Notes: generated from the sequence alone by a model not told the origin. Positions 1-5,882 are shown, counted from the stretch's first letter. The stretch: DNA of 45,274 bases from Enterococcus termitis (GCF_001730305.1 NZ_MIJY01000013.1:1-45274), one strand, 5' to 3'. Numbers and translations: made by a program.

Positions 1-96
1 GGATACACCTGTTCCCATGCCGAACACAGAAGTTAAGCTTCTTAGCGCCGATTGTAGTGAAGGGTTTCCCTTTGTGAGAGTAGGACGTCGCCGCGC
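1..96 (+). rRNA. 5S rRNA, 3' part (5' end outside window)
   Basis: The first bases match the conserved Firmicute 5S core (the CCGAACACAGAAGTTAAGC stretch at about 20-38), and the gene closes with the conserved GTAGGACGTCGCC segment at 80-92. The 5' portion lies before the window. A tRNA cluster begins 11 bases later, the usual arrangement at the end of an rrn operon. The exact 3' end is uncertain by a few bases. Confidence 0.93.
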
Positions 97-106
97 TCGT
101 TGTTAT

Positions 107-180
107 TCCGGCATAGCTCAGTTGGTAGTAGCGCATGACTGTTAATCATGATGTCGTAGGTTCGAGTCCTACTGCCGGAG
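107..180 (+). tRNA. tRNA-Asn (GTT)
   Basis: A 7-bp acceptor stem pairs TCCGGCA with TGCCGGA, the T-loop reads GGTTCGAGTCC, and the anticodon loop contains GTT. CCA is not encoded. First tRNA after the 5S gene. Confidence 0.95.
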
Positions 181-226
181 TTCCTTAATATAGGAAATAA
201 TAGAGTATATTGCTTCTTTTAGCTCT

Positions 227-315
227 GGAGAGTTGTCCGAGAGGCCGAAGGAGCATGATTGGAAATCATGTAGGCGGTGAACACTGTCTCAAGGGTTCGA
301 ATCCCTTACTCTCCG
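227..315 (+). tRNA. tRNA-Ser (GGA)
   Basis: The acceptor stem pairs GGAGAGT with ACTCTCC. A long variable arm, as expected for tRNA-Ser, precedes the GGTTCGAATCC T-loop. The anticodon is GGA. Confidence 0.95.
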
Positions 316-329
316 TTTCATATATTATT

Positions 330-401
330 GGCCCGTTGGTCAAGCGGTTAAGACACCGCCCTTTCACGGCGGTAACACGGGTTCGATTCCCGTACGGGTC
401 A
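330..401 (+). tRNA. tRNA-Glu (TTC)
   Basis: The acceptor stem pairs GGCCCGT with ACGGGTC (one G-T pair). The anticodon loop CTTTCAC contains TTC, and the T-loop GGTTCGATTCC is canonical. Confidence 0.95.
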
Positions 402-417
402 TTTTCATTTATTTATT

Positions 418-490
418 GGAGGTTTAGCTCAGCTGGGAGAGCACCTGCCTTACAAGCAGGGGGTCAGCGGTTCGATCCCGTTAACCTCCA
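418..490 (+). tRNA. tRNA-Val (TAC)
   Basis: The acceptor stem pairs GGAGGTT with AACCTCC. The anticodon is TAC and the T-loop GGTTCGATCC is canonical. Confidence 0.95.
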
Positions 491-499
491 TTAAATTAC

Positions 500-573
500 G
501 GTTTGGTAGTTCAGCTGGTTAGAATGCCTGCCTGTCACGCAGGAGGTCGCGGGTTCGAGTCCCGTCCAGACCG
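500..573 (+). tRNA. tRNA-Asp (GTC)
   Basis: The acceptor stem pairs GGTTTGG with CCAGACC. The anticodon loop CTGTCAC contains GTC. Confidence 0.95.
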
Positions 574-585
574 TTTTATATTTTT

Positions 586-658
586 GGCGCAGTAGCTCAG
601 TTGGTAGAGCAACGGATTGAAGCTCCGTGTGTCGGCAGTTCGATTCTGTCTTGCGCCA
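586..658 (+). tRNA. tRNA-Phe (GAA)
   Basis: The acceptor stem pairs GGCGCAG with TTGCGCC, with a mismatch at the innermost position. The anticodon is GAA. Confidence 0.94.
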
Positions 659-662
659 TTTT

Positions 663-743
663 GGAGGAATAGCGAAGTGGCTAAACGCGACGGACTGTAA
701 ATCCGTTCCTTAGGGTTCAGTGGTTCGAATCCACTTTCCTCCA
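663..743 (+). tRNA. tRNA-Tyr (GTA)
   Basis: The acceptor stem pairs GGAGGAA with TTCCTCC. The gene has an extended variable arm, as expected for bacterial tRNA-Tyr, and the anticodon is GTA. Confidence 0.94.
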
Positions 744-752
744 TTTAAAAGT

Positions 753-823
753 AGGGATATAGTTAAACGGTATAACTACGGTCTCCAAAACCGTCATTGT
801 GGGTTCGATTCCTACTATCCCTG
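753..823 (+). tRNA. tRNA-Trp (CCA)
   Basis: The acceptor stem pairs AGGGATA with TATCCCT. The anticodon loop CTCCAAA contains CCA. Confidence 0.95.
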
Positions 824-834
824 TTAAAATTTAT

Positions 835-908
835 GGCGATTGTGGTGAAGTGGTTAACACAGCGGATTGTGGTTCCGCCATTCGTGGGTTCGATTCCCAT
901 CAGTCGCC
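835..908 (+). tRNA. tRNA-His (GTG), copy 1
   Basis: An eight-pair acceptor stem, including the extra G-1:C73 pair typical of tRNA-His, is formed by GGCGATTG and CAGTCGCC. The anticodon is GTG. A near-identical second copy follows at 940. Confidence 0.94.
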
Positions 909-939
909 CTTAGTTTTAAATTTTTGCCAAGTGTTTTAT

Positions 940-1013
940 GGCGATTGTGGTGAAGTGGTTAACACAGCGGATTGTGGTTCCGCCACTCGTGGGTTCGATT
1001 CCCATCAGTCGCC
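940..1013 (+). tRNA. tRNA-His (GTG), copy 2
   Basis: This is identical to the copy at 835-908 except for one base in the variable region (CCATTCG in copy 1, CCACTCG here). The two copies are 31 bases apart, which points to a recent tandem duplication. Confidence 0.94.
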
Positions 1014-1028
1014 CTTACTTATAAATTT

Positions 1029-1100
1029 TGGGGTATCGCCAAGCGGTAAGGCAACAGACTTTGACTCTGTCATGCGTTGGTTCGAATCCAGCTACCCCAG
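1029..1100 (+). tRNA. tRNA-Gln (TTG)
   Basis: The acceptor stem pairs TGGGGTA with TACCCCA. The anticodon loop CTTTGAC contains TTG. Confidence 0.95.
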
Positions 1101-1135
1101 TTTTTCTCTAGTTGAGAAAATTTACATTATAATAT

Positions 1136-1206
<71 letters not shown>

Positions 1207-1222
1207 TGCAAAATTATTTTAT

Positions 1223-1306
1223 GCCGGCGTGGCGGAATTGGCAGACGCGCTGGACTCAAAATCCAGTGCCCGCGAGGGCGTGCCGGTTCGACCCCGGCCG
1301 CCGGTA
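1223..1306 (+). tRNA. tRNA-Leu (CAA), prophage attachment gene
   Basis: The acceptor stem pairs GCCGGCG with CGCCGGT, with a long variable arm and anticodon CAA at 1257-1259. From base 1255, inside the anticodon loop, to past the 3' end the sequence is repeated perfectly at 35890-35945. The left half is therefore host DNA and the right half was supplied by the prophage, leaving an intact functional tRNA. Confidence 0.96.
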
Positions 1307-1310
1307 TACT
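1255..1310 (+). repeat. attL core, 56-bp direct repeat
   Basis: These 56 bases recur exactly at 35890-35945. They begin in the tRNA-Leu anticodon loop and run four bases beyond the discriminator base. The integrase gene starts its 3' end 74 bp away, as expected for a tyrosine recombinase using a tRNA 3' half as attB. The crossover could lie anywhere in the repeat. Confidence 0.95.
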
Positions 1311-1313
1311 AGT

Positions 1314-1350
1314 AACACCAACGATTATAATTGATCGTTGGTGTTTTTTT
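1314..1350 (+). terminator. tRNA-operon terminator supplied by the prophage
   Basis: A 12-bp perfect stem, AACACCAACGAT at 1314-1325 with ATCGTTGGTGTT at 1334-1345, is followed by a run of T. It lies outside the att repeat on the phage side, yet the outer ten pairs match the host terminator at 35948-35976. Confidence 0.9.
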
Positions 1351-1370
1351 ATTTCGCAATATTATTTTGT

Positions 1371-1389
1371 GACTACCCTTTGACTACCC
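1371..1389. repeat. Integrase arm-type sites, left (GACTACCC x2)
   Basis: Two direct copies of GACTACCC start at 1371 and 1382, 11 bp apart. The same element occurs at 35775 and 35787, with an inverted copy at 35810-35816, so copies lie on both sides of the attP core once the phage is circular. The integrase stop codon falls inside the second copy. This fits arm sites bound by the N-terminal domain of Tn916/lambda-type integrases; binding is inferred. Confidence 0.7.
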
Positions 1390-2541
1390 ATTTTTCATGA
1401 AGTTGGCAAATTTATTAAGCATTTGTTTATTTTTATTTTCAGTAACGTGAGTATAAACGTTTGCTGTGATATTGATATCTGAATGCCCCAATCTTTCTTG
1501 AACATCTTTAAGAGATACTTCAGCTTCAAATAATAGAGAAGCATGTGTATGTCGAAATCCATGAGCCGAAATTTGTTTCATTTTTGGGTAACGTCTATAA
1601 ACGGATTTAAGCCATGTTTTTGTCATCGTTGGGTTAATATGATTACCTTCGCTATCAGAAAATACTAAAGAATTCTTTTTGTTCAATGAGACAACTTTTC
1701 CGGAAGTGGTTTTATACATTTTTAAAACACTAGAAAGGTCATCATCAATCAAAATAGTTCTGCTTCCTGATTTTGTTTTTGGGCGGTTAACAATCAATCG
1801 GTTATTTTCGCCACGAGTCAATGTTTTATTAATAGTTAATTCACCTTGTTGGAAGTTTATATCTGACCATTCTAATGCTAAAGCTTCGCCTTTACGAAGG
1901 CCAGTATAGGCCAGTAAGAAAAAGAAAGTATATATTTTTGAATCTCCATCTTTCGCTGCTTCAAGAAATTCATTTAGCTCTTTCTTATTGTAGAAAGGAA
2001 TATCTTTCTTTTGTATATCCAAAACTTCTCCTCGAGGCATTGTTATGAGTTTCATCGGGTTTGAATTTATCACACCAATGGAAACAGCGTAATCAAATAC
2101 ATTTGAAGTATAATTTTTGTATTTCTTAAAATTCTTAGGACTATTCTCCGCCCATGTATTAACTTCCTTTTGACAAAACATGACATCCATTTTATCAATA
2201 TAATTGTCTCCAAAAATAGGGAGGATATGAACACTAAAAAGTAGATCGGTAGAAGCCCAAGTACTTTCTTTTACAGTCATTTTGTAGTTAACAAACCACA
2301 AATCAAAAAGTTCTTTGAATTTCTTTTGCTCTATTTTTGGTTGCAATCCACTTTTTTTAATGTCAGCTTCTTTTCGTTTTATTTTCCGGTCAAGATCCTC
2401 GGCGCTTTTAGAACTCCGTAGTGTCGTTCTACGTTTCTTTCCATTTAGAGGATCAACGCCTAGATATAATTGTGCTTCGTAACGAGTCTTTCCGTTTACC
2501 TCTTTTTCCTTAATTCTAGAATCTAATTTTTTTTCTGCCAT
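1384..2541 (-). CDS. int: Phage integrase, tyrosine recombinase
   Basis: This 385-residue protein catalyses integration into, and with an excisionase excision from, the tRNA-Leu gene. An N-terminal arm-binding (AP2-like) region at about 5-60 is followed by a SAM-like core-binding domain (about 75-165) and the catalytic domain. The active-site set is complete: R216 (TGLRKGE), K257 region (PKTKSGSR), H327 and R330 (HGFRH), H353 (LGHSD) and Y363 (VYTHVT). An in-frame TTG lies 12 bases upstream, but it overlaps the ribosome binding site GGAGG (2547-2551), so the ATG at 2541 is the start. It is expressed leftward from its own promoter through a structured leader with a terminator hairpin. Confidence 0.96.
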   Translation of the reverse strand: MAEKKLDSRIKEKEVNGKTRYEAQLYLGVDPLNGKKRRTTLRSSKSAEDLDRKIKRKEADIKKSGLQPKIEQKKFKELFDLWFVNYKMTVKESTWASTDLLFSVHILPIFGDNYIDKMDVMFCQKEVNTWAENSPKNFKKYKNYTSNVFDYAVSIGVINSNPMKLITMPRGEVLDIQKKDIPFYNKKELNEFLEAAKDGDSKIYTFFFLLAYTGLRKGEALALEWSDINFQQGELTINKTLTRGENNRLIVNRPKTKSGSRTILIDDDLSSVLKMYKTTSGKVVSLNKKNSLVFSDSEGNHINPTMTKTWLKSVYRRYPKMKQISAHGFRHTHASLLFEAEVSLKDVQERLGHSDINITANVYTHVTENKNKQMLNKFANFMKNG

Positions 2542-2568
2542 TGTTTCCTCCAATACAAATTTTATACT

Positions 2569-2664
2569 AAAAAAGCCACCACATAAAATGTGATGGCGGA
2601 CTGCCTAATAAGATCAGCCCTAATTAGTTTGAATCGGGCAACGTGGTAACGTCTGCCATACAAT
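2569..2664 (-). promoter_or_regulatory. int 5' leader with attenuator-like hairpin
   Basis: The leader runs from the predicted start near 2664 to the int RBS. On the minus strand, GCCATCACA (2597-2589) and TGTGGTGGC (2583-2575) form a 9-bp stem followed by CTTTTTT, an intrinsic terminator about 30 nt before the RBS. One U-G pair in this stem becomes an A-C mismatch on the other strand, so it works as RNA only in the int direction. An upstream segment, ATGGCAGAC (2659-2651), can instead pair with GTCCGCCAT (2601-2593), taking the terminator's 5' arm, with one A-C mismatch. A small GCCC/GGGC hairpin lies between. This looks like a terminator/antiterminator switch; the controlling signal is unknown. 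Confidence 0.65.
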
Positions 2665-2669
2665 CCGTA

Positions 2670-2697
2670 TTATTACATATCCTAATTTTGTTGTCAA
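2670..2697 (-). promoter_or_regulatory. int promoter
   Basis: On the minus strand TTGACA (2697-2692) is followed after 16 bases by TAATAA (2675-2670). The -35 is perfect and the -10 is weaker; TAATAC three bases further is an alternative with a long spacer. It lies between the lipoprotein stop and the int leader. Confidence 0.6.
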
Positions 2698-2719
2698 ACT
2701 CTATTAGATTAATGAAAGA

Positions 2720-3550
2720 TCATTTTTGTATCATTGTATCAAAAGCATGTTGGAATCGTTTATCTATTGATGCTTTAATATAATCTTGAGAAGAGTTGCC
2801 GACCAAATGGGTGAAATCAGAAGATGACCCCAAATAGGATTCAAATTCCGCGAATGCTGAATTTATTATTTCATCAGACCACTCAACCTCGCCTGAATCT
2901 TTCCATGATTGAATTTGCTCTCTTTTTTTGTTTATGATCAATGCTCTTTGTTGATCAAAGTAAGAAACAATTTCAGCAATATTTTCGCTATTGTCCACTG
3001 GAGCAACTCTTCCAGCAACATTATTTTCAGATGCTGCTGAAGGAGATGAAGAAGGTTCTTGAGGATTTTGAACAGCACTATCTTCTTTATTTTGTAAGAA
3101 TTGTTCCATAGTGACGTTTCCTAAATATTGATAATTTTGTCCCTTCGCAGTTAAAGTTCCGTCAAGCTCTTTGACAAAATCACCTATTGAAGTAGACATC
3201 AAAAAAGTTTTATTATCATTTACAGAAAAAGCAATATCACCAAGACTGGCGTTAGTCGCTGTTGCTGAAGAATAAGTTCCGTCTGAATTAATAAAAAATA
3301 GATTGCCACTTTGTGGTACTCCCCAGCCACCTACAAAATCTGATAAACCAATTTGTTGTTCTTCGCTCTGTTTTAAAGTGGAAGATGAAGTTGACTGTTT
3401 AGTAACTTCTTTTTTCTTTTGCTTATTCTTAGTAACTTTTTTTGTAACAGTCGACTCTTTTGTACCTTCTTTTTGTGTAGTTTTTGATGAATTACTAGAA
3501 CAACCAACTAACATTAACAATGACATAAATAGTACTATGCTCTTTTTCAA
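2720..3550 (-). CDS. Prophage lipoprotein
   Basis: This 276-residue protein begins with a lipoprotein signal peptide: KK, a hydrophobic stretch, then LMLVG with Cys17 as lipidation site. A Lys/Thr/Ser-rich linker follows (about 20-65). The remainder is unrecognised: a compact domain at about 68-140, a Ser/Pro linker and a helical C-terminus. The start is a TTG seven bases after GGAGG. It has its own promoter and lies between int and the rgg-like gene, the spot where Gram-positive temperate phages often carry superinfection-exclusion lipoproteins such as Ltp of TP-J34. That role is inferred from position and anchoring only. The signal-peptide end also resembles enterococcal sex-pheromone precursors, in which a short hydrophobic peptide precedes the lipobox cysteine. 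Confidence 0.85.
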   Translation of the reverse strand: MKKSIVLFMSLLMLVGCSSNSSKTTQKEGTKESTVTKKVTKNKQKKKEVTKQSTSSSTLKQSEEQQIGLSDFVGGWGVPQSGNLFFINSDGTYSSATATNASLGDIAFSVNDNKTFLMSTSIGDFVKELDGTLTAKGQNYQYLGNVTMEQFLQNKEDSAVQNPQEPSSSPSAASENNVAGRVAPVDNSENIAEIVSYFDQQRALIINKKREQIQSWKDSGEVEWSDEIINSAFAEFESYLGSSSDFTHLVGNSSQDYIKASIDKRFQHAFDTMIQK

Positions 3551-3583
3551 AGTGTACCTCCTGTAATAATATTTTACAATTTG

Positions 3584-3613
3584 ATTATATCATCATTAGA
3601 TTGTTTAACTCAA
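3584..3613 (-). promoter_or_regulatory. Promoter of the lipoprotein gene
   Basis: On the minus strand TTGAGT (3613-3608) is separated by 18 bases from a perfect TATAAT (3589-3584). It follows directly after the terminator of the upstream rgg-like gene, so the lipoprotein is a separate transcription unit. Confidence 0.7.
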
Positions 3614-3647
3614 CTAAAAAAAGAAGCGAATAAAAAATCGCTTCTTT
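3612..3647 (-). terminator. Terminator of the rgg-like gene
   Basis: A perfect 10-bp stem (AAAGAAGCGA at 3620-3629 with TCGCTTCTTT at 3638-3647) is followed on the minus strand by a run of T. It overlaps the stop codon of the regulator gene. Confidence 0.85.
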
Positions 3648-4566
3648 AATCTTCTTTGATTATAGTGATGGGATGAACATCATTCCACAATGAAATACCG
3701 TTGCCTTTTTGATGCGTTAGCGATCTGACTTCTTTGTTAATATCATTTACTGTAGTATGATCTCCAATATCTTCTAAGGTGTGGATGTAATGCATGATTT
3801 TTTCGTGATATTTAGCATTTCCGGTTTCTAAGTAATCTAGCAAGTTTTGCAAATATTGTATATGCATCCGATAATTATAATTTGCTAGCTCAACGTCCTG
3901 CATTTTAGCTAACTCAATATATTTTCTTGCTGACTGAAACTCTCCTTCATACAACATAGCAGTAATTAGATTTCTTGCAATGTTGTACGCAAATACTTTA
4001 GTTTTTCTTGATCGTTTGTTTTCTTTCTTTATTGGGAGAGCTTTATGTATTATTGCATTCGACTGTTCTGCAGATAACAAAGAGCTGATATTCAATAAAA
4101 TGTTATAGTCATAGTATGTTAAAAAAAGCCTATTTGAAATATAATTTACAATGTCCTGGACTTCATTTTTTTTAAGTTGCTCAACTTCGTCCCAATGAAC
4201 ACCGAAAAATCGTTTAATTGCAATTAGGTTTGAGTAACTAGTAAGTGACAAATTATTATCAGATATATAAAGGTTGTAATATGATAATAATTGCTTTTTT
4301 TTTGTTTGATTCTCTAGATGACTACCGCAATAATTAAATAGTTCGATGAATTTCCGTTGTTTATAGTCAGCATCCGAAAAAGCTATAAATTCCTCCGGAG
4401 TAATACATAACCCTTCGAGAGTTTGTTGGAGATCTTCAAAGTTCATTGATTGCTTATCTGATTCTATTCTTGAATAAACTGAAAGGCTCATTTCAAGTGG
4501 TCGAACTTCTTTTTGTTTCTGCTTATTGTTTTTTCTAAAAAAACGTAAAATTTCGCCTGTTTTCAA
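3646..4566 (-). CDS. Rgg-family (RRNPP) peptide-sensing transcription regulator
   Basis: This 306-residue protein has an N-terminal XRE-type helix-turn-helix (about 1-62; the SVYSRIE segment fits the Rgg/MutR pattern SxYSRxE) and a long all-helical C-terminal part (about 70-295) of the TPR-like kind that binds short peptides in Rgg, PrgX and PlcR. Rgg proteins usually have 280-300 residues, so it is full length. The TTG start follows AAGGAGGTG by seven bases. A 17-codon peptide gene is encoded divergently 225 bp upstream, and the lipoprotein lies downstream. Such regulators usually control adjacent promoters in response to an imported peptide. Its position between int and the CI-like gene makes lysogeny control plausible; this is inference. 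Confidence 0.85.
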   Translation of the reverse strand: MKTGEILRFFRKNNKQKQKEVRPLEMSLSVYSRIESDKQSMNFEDLQQTLEGLCITPEEFIAFSDADYKQRKFIELFNYCGSHLENQTKKKQLLSYYNLYISDNNLSLTSYSNLIAIKRFFGVHWDEVEQLKKNEVQDIVNYISNRLFLTYYDYNILLNISSLLSAEQSNAIIHKALPIKKENKRSRKTKVFAYNIARNLITAMLYEGEFQSARKYIELAKMQDVELANYNYRMHIQYLQNLLDYLETGNAKYHEKIMHYIHTLEDIGDHTTVNDINKEVRSLTHQKGNGISLWNDVHPITIIKED

Positions 4567-4587
4567 GGTTTCACCTCCTTAATTTTC

Positions 4588-4616
4588 ATTATAGCAAAAA
4601 TATATAAAGAAACATA
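4588..4616 (-). promoter_or_regulatory. Promoter of the rgg-like gene
   Basis: On the minus strand an extended -10 (TGCTATAAT, hexamer at 4593-4588) lies 17 bases from TATGTT (4616-4611). The RBS AAGGAGGTG (4580-4572) follows. Confidence 0.7.
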
Positions 4617-4636
4617 CATTTTTTTATTAATGAGTT

Positions 4637-4722
4637 GGAAAACTGCTAATAATTTCCTATAGTGAAAATTTGCAGATTTTGTCTTTTCTTTTGATCTCTA
4701 ATTTGTTACATTATGGGTGTAA
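4637..4722. promoter_or_regulatory. rgg / peptide-gene intergenic region with operator-like repeats
   Basis: This AT-rich region separates the two divergent genes. It holds two inverted repeats: AAAACTGC (4639-4646) with GCAGATTTT (4672-4680, one bulge), and TTACA (4706-4710) with TGTAA (4718-4722) around TTATGGG. No good -35/-10 pair is visible for the peptide gene, which fits an activator-dependent promoter. Operator function is inferred from position. Confidence 0.4.
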
Positions 4723-4791
4723 TTAGAACTCCTAGGTAATGTTTGGTGTTTTAATTGTTAGTAGGAATATCCAAGAGGGAGGTGTGGTCAA

Positions 4792-4845
4792 ATGATGTCA
4801 TTGCTATTTGGGTTAATCGGTTATGGATTTGTAGGAGGGGTATAA
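4792..4845 (+). CDS. Short hydrophobic peptide, candidate signalling peptide
   Basis: A 17-codon frame encodes MMSLLFGLIGYGFVGGV. A very strong RBS (GAGGGAGG, 4775-4782) lies nine bases upstream, so translation is likely despite the size. The peptide is almost wholly hydrophobic and ends in Gly-Gly-Val. It is encoded divergently from the Rgg-type regulator, the arrangement of streptococcal shp/rgg pairs, whose SHP peptides are 20-30 residues, hydrophobic and often end in Gly-Gly. Unlike most SHPs it lacks an N-terminal Lys cluster and an acidic residue before the mature part. It could instead be a small membrane peptide or toxin-like peptide. Confidence 0.6.
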   Translation: MMSLLFGLIGYGFVGGV

Positions 4846-4924
4846 AAAAATACTCTGATATCTTCGGGCGGCTAAACCAAATAAGATATCAGAGAATTTC
4901 CTATCTTAGCGATAAGCGCTAAAC
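4845..4924 (-). ncRNA. Predicted small leftward RNA beside the peptide gene (about 75-80 nt)
   Basis: On the minus strand, a predicted start near 4924 is followed by a small hairpin (TTAGCG/CGCTAA, 4922-4906). Then comes a perfect 12-bp hairpin (CTCTGATATCTT with AAGATATCAGAG, 4894-4853, 18-nt loop) and a T-rich run (4850-4844). The U-tract exists only on this strand. The RNA would end at the stop of the peptide gene and run convergently toward it. No reading frame is apparent inside it. It could also simply terminate transcripts from the CI-like gene. Confidence 0.45.
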
Positions 4925-4930
4925 AACACT

Positions 4931-4959
4931 AGTATAACAAACTAAATACTAATTATCAC
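4931..4959 (-). promoter_or_regulatory. Putative promoter of the small leftward RNA
   Basis: On the minus strand TATACT (4936-4931) lies 17 bases from GTGATA (4959-4954, four of six matches to the -35 consensus). The inverted repeat TTAGCG-N5-CGCTAA (4906-4922) lies at the predicted start and could be an operator. Confidence 0.4.
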
Positions 4960-5046
4960 TAGAAATATTCTGTAAGATTTAAAATACAATCTTTTTGTAA
5001 TTTACGAATAATAAAGTTTTTCGATCAATCAAAAGGAGCAGCACTT

Positions 5047-5187
5047 ATGGAAAATAAAGCGACTAAAGTCAAAGTTGAGACGTATAAAAAAGCGATTCTA
5101 GAAATAGTTATTGAAATAGAAGAACCGGAAGAACTAGAAAAAATTTATAATTATATTTTTAGAAATATGAAAAGAGCTGGCAAATAA
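5047..5187 (+). CDS. Small conserved-type phage protein, unknown function (46 aa)
   Basis: An ATG with AAAGGAG (5033-5039) upstream opens a 46-codon frame. The product is charged, Lys/Glu-rich and helical, and ends in a KIYNYIFRNMKRAGK segment. Similar small proteins with an IYxFI-like motif are common beside phage repressors, but no function is assigned. It lies on the plus strand between the leftward CI-like and rgg-like genes and converges with the CI-like gene, sharing its terminator. Confidence 0.6.
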   Translation: MENKATKVKVETYKKAILEIVIEIEEPEELEKIYNYIFRNMKRAGK

Positions 5188-5203
5188 TGTCAGCTCTTTT
5201 CTT
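5171..5203. terminator. Terminator between the 46-aa gene and the CI-like gene
   Basis: AAAGAGCTG (5171-5179) pairs with CAGCTCTTT (5191-5199), and the stem can extend inward by three more pairs. TTCTTTG follows on the plus strand. It overlaps the 3' ends of both convergent genes. Confidence 0.65.
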
Positions 5204-5567
5204 TGTCATTTTTTACAATTTCATCGTACGTGTCCATGATTTTTTCCAACGCGAGTAACTCTTCTTCGCCTAACTTCAAAAATGTTTTAAATAGGTTTTT
5301 GTGAAATTCATTTTCTCCGTACATAATCTTTTCAACAGCAACCTCTATTTCATCGTCTGACTGATGAAACATTTCTCCTTCGCCCGTTGTTAACCAAATA
5401 TAGTCCACATTGAATTGTCTGCATATCAGTTTTATTGACGAATCAGGAACCTTTCTTCGTCCGCTTTCCCAATTACTAATTGCAGATTTTGTTACACCTA
5501 TTAAAGTTCCAAATTTTTCTTGATTATATCCCAGTTTTTTTCTTAATTGATAAATACGTTCGTTCAT
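5190..5567 (-). CDS. CI-like phage repressor (XRE family, short type)
   Basis: This 125-residue protein has a clear N-terminal XRE helix-turn-helix (about 4-60: NQEKFGTLIGVTKSAISNWE) and a helical C-terminal tail. It lacks the LexA-like self-cleavage peptidase of long CI repressors and no ImmA-type protease gene is present, so RecA-driven self-cleavage is not evident. It is transcribed leftward, divergently from the early operon, with operator-rich DNA between. It is the best candidate for lysogeny maintenance; how induction is relayed is open. Confidence 0.9.
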   Translation of the reverse strand: MNERIYQLRKKLGYNQEKFGTLIGVTKSAISNWESGRRKVPDSSIKLICRQFNVDYIWLTTGEGEMFHQSDDEIEVAVEKIMYGENEFHKNLFKTFLKLGEEELLALEKIMDTYDEIVKNDKEKS

Positions 5568-5589
5568 TTTAGATCACCTCCTAAAAACA

Positions 5590-5618
5590 ATTAAAACATA
5601 AATAGTTTTCATTGGCAA
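5590..5618 (-). promoter_or_regulatory. Promoter of the CI-like gene
   Basis: On the minus strand TTGCCA (5618-5613) is followed after 17 bases by TTTAAT (5595-5590). It is back-to-back with the early promoter, forming the genetic switch. Confidence 0.7.
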
Positions 5619-5626
5619 CTTTTTTA

Positions 5627-5673
5627 TTGACAATATCGCCAACGTGTATTATATTGTTATCAACGAAAACGTT
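5627..5673 (+). promoter_or_regulatory. Early rightward promoter and operator region
   Basis: TTGACA (5627-5632), a 17-base spacer and TATATT (5650-5655) form a near-consensus promoter. Operator-like symmetry includes TTGGC (5612-5616) with GCCAA (5638-5642) and AACG-AAAA-CGTT (5662-5673). The repressor probably acts here; exact operators cannot be fixed by eye. Confidence 0.8.
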
Positions 5674-5687
5674 TTGGAGGTGAGATT

Positions 5688-5846
5688 ATGAATAAGACAA
5701 AGGAAGAAGTGCAAGATCGTGTAATGAAGAAATTCGTTATTTCAGATGATCCTAAAAAATCTTTCATTACAGGATACATGATTGGTGTCGCTGAACAAGC
5801 AGCAAGGTTAGAGCTGGAAAAAGAAAAACACAAAAAGTCAGCATAA
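5688..5846 (+). CDS. First early gene, small protein of unknown function (52 aa)
   Basis: An ATG five bases after GGAGGTG opens a 52-codon frame directly downstream of the early promoter. The product is charged with a central GYMIGVAEQAA segment that should be helical. It occupies the position of cro, but no helix-turn-helix is recognisable. Confidence 0.75.
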   Translation: MNKTKEEVQDRVMKKFVISDDPKKSFITGYMIGVAEQAARLELEKEKHKKSA

Positions 5847-5882
5847 TAAAGAACTGTGCTGATCTAAAGGAGGGAAGGCCTA

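Noticed and set aside
2542-2553. TTG start four codons upstream for int
   Set aside because: It overlaps the GGAGG that serves the ATG at 2541.
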